This document shows positions 34,841 to 35,125 of a DNA stretch of 35,125 bases, one piece after another. Position 1 is the stretch's first letter. Every line of letters begins with the position of its first letter. The stretch lies in the NCBI GenBank assembly GCA_002323995.1, contig DCQY01000078.1, positions 1-35,125 of the forward strand. Direction: 5' to 3'. The notes below the pieces were generated by a model that saw only the letters and a program-made list of their open reading frames with translations, searched no databases and was not told where the DNA came from. This stretch comes from Akkermansiaceae bacterium UBA1506. GTDB lineage: Bacteria; Verrucomicrobiota; Verrucomicrobiia; Verrucomicrobiales; DEV007. Both the position numbers and the translations under genes were made by a program.

Positions 34841-35125
34841 TACAATTTAGAAGCTAATTGGTGACGAATCTAACCTTAGCAGATTCGACGCGAGGTCTCC
34901 ACCTGCGAGTTTTACATCAAATCACCACCGAGCACACTCATGCGGGACTGTGAAACGTGAGAGACTTTTATGTTGAAAGACTTCCGCCTCAGCCATCCCG
35001 ATGCGGCATGCAGATGACACCAGTGAGATAGCTAATACCATCTGTGGCGATTCCGAAGTCGATGCGACTCTGCGGTAACCAAAACCGTTTGGAAACATCG
35101 TTCCACTGCGAAAGCAGAGGGATAA
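34841..35125. other. 285-base right-end region without an assignable gene
   Basis: The plus strand has no usable frame. The minus strand has an open frame of 67 codons from the window edge to a TGA at 34922-34924. It has no recognisable motif, so it might be the end of a real gene lying to the right, or chance. A weak 7-bp hairpin CGAATCT/AGATTCG (34865-34887) sits about 25 bases after the E2 stop and lacks a T-run. Confidence 0.5.

Noticed and set aside
34865..34887. CGAATCT/AGATTCG hairpin after the E2 gene as a terminator
   Set aside because: Only a 7-bp stem with a 9-base loop and no T-run on either strand.
34922..35125. Minus-strand open frame running to the right edge
   Set aside because: 67 codons without start, motif or family resemblance; kept only as a remark in the right-end region.
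1..35125. CRISPR arrays, tRNA or rRNA genes, insertion sequences and prophage
   Set aside because: No spaced repeats, cloverleaf-like segments, transposases or integrases were found on either strand.

Overview
The window is a 35 kb chromosomal piece of a Gram-negative bacterium, most likely a Verrucomicrobiota member (perhaps a marine Opitutales/Puniceicoccales relative). The main reason is the left edge, where three genes match the Akkermansia-type pilus locus (Amuc_1100/1101/1102-like) in order and orientation. Supporting signs are lipoproteins and signal peptides typical of a diderm envelope, a PQQ-repeat periplasmic protein, and a moxR/DUF58/VWA operon. Nearly all start codons lack a Shine-Dalgarno sequence. 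I see no tRNA, rRNA, CRISPR, insertion sequence or prophage. The lineage call is inference from gene content.

Left third: a minus-strand type IV pilus-like operon (1102-like exported protein, PilM-PilN fusion, start of an Amuc_1100-like inner-membrane protein) is followed by rpsP-khpA, also minus. Divergent from rpsP is a tight six-gene plus-strand operon at 3939-11971: MoxR AAA+ ATPase, a signal-peptide/two-TM protein with a glutamine-amidotransferase-like periplasmic region, an ABC ATPase, an ABC-2-type permease, a DUF58 protein and a BatA/VWA membrane protein. Overlapping or near-touching stops and starts suggest one co-translated envelope machine of unknown substrate. This is the best candidate in the window for a little-described system.

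Middle: mogA with a LysM lipoprotein; sucA-sucB (2-oxoglutarate dehydrogenase E1-E2, no E3 here); xylB, a DUF374 acyltransferase and folD in an overlapping operon; and a two-component system whose sensor has tandem discoidin-like periplasmic domains, with a NarL-type regulator next to it. All are on the minus strand. A small plus-strand membrane protein follows and shares a strong bidirectional terminator with the truB-ribF operon.

Right third: an exported PQQ-repeat protein is divergent from a short-chain dehydrogenase. The dehydrogenase converges end to end on a four-gene minus-strand operon (ABC ATPase, double-FtsX permease, AttH/CrtC-like lipocalin-fold protein, SAM methyltransferase) that resembles the AttEFGH cassette with an added methyltransferase. 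Divergent from it is a stand-alone 2-oxoacid dehydrogenase E2 gene. The last 285 bases carry no gene I can support.
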